A DNA stretch of 64,000 nt from Desarmillaria ectypa (taxonomy: Eukaryota; Basidiomycota; Agaricomycetes; Agaricales; Physalacriaceae), in NCBI GenBank assembly GCA_030407005.1, contig JAUDYN010000005.1, positions 3,596,001-3,660,000 of the forward strand. Reading direction: 5' to 3'. The notes beneath the pieces were generated by a model, which did no database searches, had not been told where the DNA came from, and worked only from the letters and a program-made list of their open reading frames with translations. Both the position numbers and the translations under genes were made by a program. This document shows positions 60,739 through 64,000 of the stretch, piece by piece; position 1 is the first letter of the stretch, and each line of letters starts with the position of its first letter.

Positions 60739-61176
60739 CTATGGATTACAAAGACCTTTCAATCGTAATTCCGATTTACAATTCATCTGACGAAATAGTT
60801 GGTAACCCACTTTTGCTGAGTCGCTGGGTTTGAATGATCGTATTACTTTCAGGGGACTAGATCCGCAGTTCCTCAACCTGTCAAAGGACACCCGGGTCCA
60901 CGCGAACGCAGCAAAGAAATAAAATCCTGGGACGACTTGAGAAAATGTCAAGAAATCTGTGCATATGTATGCGTCGACACTTGGTCTATCTGACTGAGAC
61001 TTGAAGTACTAGCGAATGTATCTTATAGAAATAACCGAGATCGAATGGCAACCATGAACGGGCTCCTGTCACCCATCATGTATCACCATCGGATGGGCGG
61101 CCTAATCAATCGATCACCTTGAGAAAAAAAGGCTCGATATGCAAGGACCCACCACTCGTCAGCACTTTTACGCAGG

Positions 61177-61203
61177 CTTTGTCAGTTTTGTCAGCTTTGT
61201 CAG
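61177..61203 (+). repeat. Tandem repeat TTTGTCAG x3
   Basis: Three units of 9 nt (CTTTGTCAG/TTTTGTCAG) in non-coding DNA upstream of the reductase gene. Confidence 0.7.
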
Positions 61204-61382
61204 CAGCGGACATGGTCTCAAATGGTAAATGTCGCAGTGTCTGACTTGAGCTTTAGGGTAATTGCTTTCAGGCGCGATCTCTTTGCTAACGATCTGCCTA
61301 TATTTATCAAGTTTTGCCCACGAAGACCCACGAAGACCCACGAGCCAGCGGATGCGGATGATTAATTTGGTGACATTTGAAG

Positions 61383-61389
61383 TATATAA
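61383..61389 (+). promoter_or_regulatory. TATA box of the quinone reductase gene
   Basis: TATATAA about 40 nt upstream of ATG 61428. Confidence 0.45.
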
Positions 61390-61427
61390 CAACTAATTCT
61401 GGATGATCCCTACGCGTGATACAATCT

Positions 61428-62376
61428 ATGTGTTTTCCGGGAAAACGTCAAAGGAACAATTTCGACGACGCTATAAAAGCTGAGCCGAAAGCAGCTTCAG
61501 CTTCATCACAACCCCCACCTCCTTCCACATCTACCACTAAATCCTCCCCTTCCGCAATGGCACCCAAAGTTGCTATCGTTATCTACACCATGTACGGCCA
61601 TATCGCCAAGCGTATGTTCCCCTTCTCTGGTCGTTGCCGCCGCCTCCTGACTGTGATATTATTTAGTGGCCGAGGCTGTTAAAGAGGGCGTCAAGAGCGC
61701 TGGAGGGGCCGCTACTATTTACCAGTCCGTTACACACCCTCGCCCGTCCCGTTCATAATGTACTGACGCCCCTCGATAGAGTTCCTGAAACGCTCTCTTC
61801 CGAGGTCCTTGGCTTGTTGCATGCTCCAGCGAAGCCTGATTATCCTATCATTACTCCCGAGATCCTCGCTTCATATGATGCCTTCGTCTTTGGTATTCCT
61901 ACGCGTTTCGGAAACTTCCCTGGCCAGTGGAAGGTGCGTACAGCGTGCTATACAATCCGGGGTTCGCGTTAACGGCGCGTTTAGGCGTTCTGGGACTCCA
62001 CCGGCGGTCTTTGGGCCAAAGGTGCACTAGCCGGCAAGTATGCTGGTCTGTTCGTCTCTAGCGCCGGTCTGGGAGGAGGACAGGAAGCCACCGCCATCGC
62101 TTCTCTGTCGACCTTGGCTCACCATGGCATTATCTATGTCCCGCTCGGATATGCCAGTACCTTTGCTCAGTTGACAAACATCTCAGAGGTTCACGGTGGT
62201 ACGTTTCTTGGCAAAGCTTTTATATCTCAGGGCTCACGCGTCATGTAGGATCGCCTTGGGGTGCAGGAACCCTTGCTGGTGGAGACGGCTCCCGCCAGCC
62301 CTCTGCTCTTGAGCTCGATGTTGCTACTATCCAGGGCAAGACCTTCTACAGCACTGTTGCAAAGGCTTTCCCTTAA
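61428..62376 (+). CDS. WrbA-type NAD(P)H:benzoquinone oxidoreductase (flavodoxin fold)
   Basis: Five exons from ATG 61428. The basidiomycete-type N-terminal extension ([17 protein letters not shown], then a Ser/Pro/Ala linker) precedes the flavodoxin domain: [14 protein letters not shown] (FMN phosphate loop), an intron, then [14 protein letters not shown]. Further in-phase joins give [84 protein letters not shown] and [20 protein letters not shown], ending KAFP at 62376. Such enzymes use FMN to reduce quinones by two electrons, protecting hyphae from lignin- and toxin-derived benzoquinones and helping quinone redox cycling. Cytosolic. Looks intact; the second donor (gtccgt) is weak. Confidence 0.9.
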
Positions 62377-64000
62377 TCATAGACATGTAGTATACGTGAA
62401 ATGTATTATAAACGTTTTCACAGGATTGAATGAAGAAGCGCCTCTATATTGTAAAGACGGCCATCATTTATAAGCCCTTGCTCCCTCAAAGATTTAATTG
62501 TCTACATAGCTAAAAAAGAAAGTTGGTAAATTGGTCCGAGTGAAGCCATCTTTATGTTATTTTTGGGAGCGGTCCCATCGCTTATGTCATCGCTCTTGCC
62601 GTTTTCTTTTTTCACCTCCATCTGCCTCCATCATCCCTCACTTGATCATCTTCACAGTACTCATGACTGCTACTCGCTTGAAATTACGTTCCGATATATA
62701 TACCTTTCCTGAATCATCGGATTCTGATCACATTCTAAAATCCTGGCTTCTTTGACTCGCTTTAAACAAATGTAGGCTCCTCTATGTTTACTATGGCTGT
62801 TGGCTTTCCTTCCTGAACTGCAACCACTGCGCATGTCTACTATATGATCCTATCTGGTCGGATTCGGAATTGCAAAGCATGCGGCTCAGTGGTCACGATA
62901 AACATTCATGTCATGCTAAAGAATACTCATTCTCAATGGGGTATCTATCCCGGAAAATCATGGAATACGACAATCCGTTAACTGCTTACCGTTTCCGAGG
63001 TAGTCACTTTACGATATTAGTTCTGCATCGGGGCTTTGAAGTGATTAACTAAGCACCTCTACGCTATCTTCTGAGACTTGGATAATTATCGGAATAACTT
63101 GAGGTCCCCACCAATAGGATTCTCTCCGGTACAAGCGACTGGATCTTTCTTCACTTCGGGTTCTGGACCTCGCATCCCTCCCTTTCATCCGGCCTGCCTG
63201 CAGCCAGCGACTCATGGGAGCCAATCAACGCTTACCTACTCCTTGCAGGTGACTAACTCGCGCCGGTTAAAATGCAAGGGAAAAACTTGGAATAAAGGCG
63301 AAATTCTGATCCGGCTTTTCACCACAGCAAAATCCGTCGGCTTTATCATTAAGGGAATCCTGACTCGTTTTAAAGCCTGGGTCAAAAATCCATCTGTTAT
63401 CCACCCATTTTCACAGGTTTTTGTCCTATCCAAAATAACTGCTTACAAGTAATGACCTCAAGCCCCTTGGTTACCTGAGCCTCACGCTTCCTGCCTGGGC
63501 CTCACGTGCATGCACTCACTGTCTTGGGTGACTCTTAACACATACCTGGCTTTTTTCTAGCGGCTAAAGCGGCCAAGAAATTTTCGGAAAAGACTTTTTT
63601 TTTTTTTTACAGTTCGGGCATTCCCAAGGTCTGTAGAGGTGACCGACGCCCGGGCTGTTTGGGTCTCATACAGTAGTCCTTTTTTTCCCACAAGAGAGCG
63701 AGTCGGCCGTCTCTGTACAACCGTATCTGATGAGTTTTGTTCCCGCGGAACCGTTGTCTACAATAGGCGGTTCACATACCAATGGCATCACATTTCCTGA
63801 TCGTCTCTATAGACTAATCAAGTCTTCACCATGCTCCCCTATCCTCCTCTTTCTGTGCGCTGGCGTTGTCGCCCGTGAAGTCCGTCACAATCAGATGCCG
63901 GAGATGGAAAGAAATTAATTGTGATACAGGACAGTTGGAGGGCATTAATGAAGGATCCCGACCATCGAGCCAGGTGTCCACTAGTAGACCGGGTTTTCAC
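62377..64000. other. Right-edge stretch, no supported gene
   Basis: Short frames on both strands only (for example 63078-63452, 124 codons, without domain). Long T runs occur at 63596-63609 and 63679-63687. A real gene may begin beyond 64000. Confidence 0.4.

Larger units (their letters stand above)
60739..61427. other. Intergenic stretch with short tandem repeats
   Basis: May include 5' exons of the preceding minus-strand gene (a 70-codon frame at 60739-60951). Two tandem repeats are seen: TTTGTCAG three times (about 61177-61203) and GAAGACCCAC in tandem (about 61321-61343). A TATATAA element at about 61383-61389 precedes the reductase ATG by roughly 40 nt. Confidence 0.45.

Noticed and set aside
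1..64000. CRISPR arrays, prokaryotic operons, ribosomal RNA
   Set aside because: Nothing resembling them; introns and gene families show a eukaryotic nuclear genome.

Overview
The window is nuclear DNA of a filamentous basidiomycete, most likely an agaricomycete. Nearly every gene is broken by 45-65 nt GT-AG introns with CTNA-like branch sites, coding density is moderate, and the families fit: fungal Zn2Cys6 regulator, GH76 mannanase, WrbA-type benzoquinone reductase, fungal S41 peptidase, fungal RING-CH membrane protein, SET1 and JIP5. Gene coordinates below are genomic spans including introns. I set exon joins by hand, by requiring reading frame and family motifs to continue.

Layout. 0-7.7 kb is gene-poor and decayed: a remnant of an HNH-endonuclease-like gene at the left edge, a DOPA-dioxygenase-family gene, a RING-CH membrane protein gene whose frame does not stay open, and the first of two F-box-like paralogs. 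8.1-10 kb holds a DUF1308 (C7orf25/UPF0415) protein. 10.8-11.2 kb is a MITE-like inverted-repeat element. 11.4-17.4 kb (minus) has a single-pass membrane protein with a long disordered tail and a secreted S41 peptidase. 20.7-23.4 kb has a proline-rich orphan and a small cysteine-rich protein. 23.8-27 kb (minus) is a Zn2Cys6 transcription factor. 29-33.8 kb carries JIP5/WDR55 (ribosome biogenesis) and a mitochondrial ALDH7-type dehydrogenase. 34.5-43.1 kb has an unrecognised gene, an intact CCCH zinc-finger gene beside a damaged CCCH-like stretch, a proline-rich membrane protein and the second F-box-like paralog. 43.7-48.1 kb (minus) is the histone H3K4 methyltransferase SET1, followed by an initiator tRNA-Met. 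49.9-57.9 kb has orphans and a GH76 enzyme. 59.5-60.7 kb holds an unrecognised multi-exon gene that only appears after splicing in silico. 61.4-62.4 kb is the benzoquinone reductase.

How they work together. I see no operon-like or biosynthetic cluster. Conserved housekeeping genes (SET1, JIP5, ALDH7, DUF1308, tRNA-iMet) alternate with lineage-restricted genes, secreted or membrane proteins, and decaying paralogs. Nothing seen is a clear new multi-gene system. The best leads are the MITE-like element, the broken CCCH, RING-CH and HNH genes, the divergent F-box-like pair, and the unrecognised genes at 34.5-36.1 and 59.5-60.7 kb.
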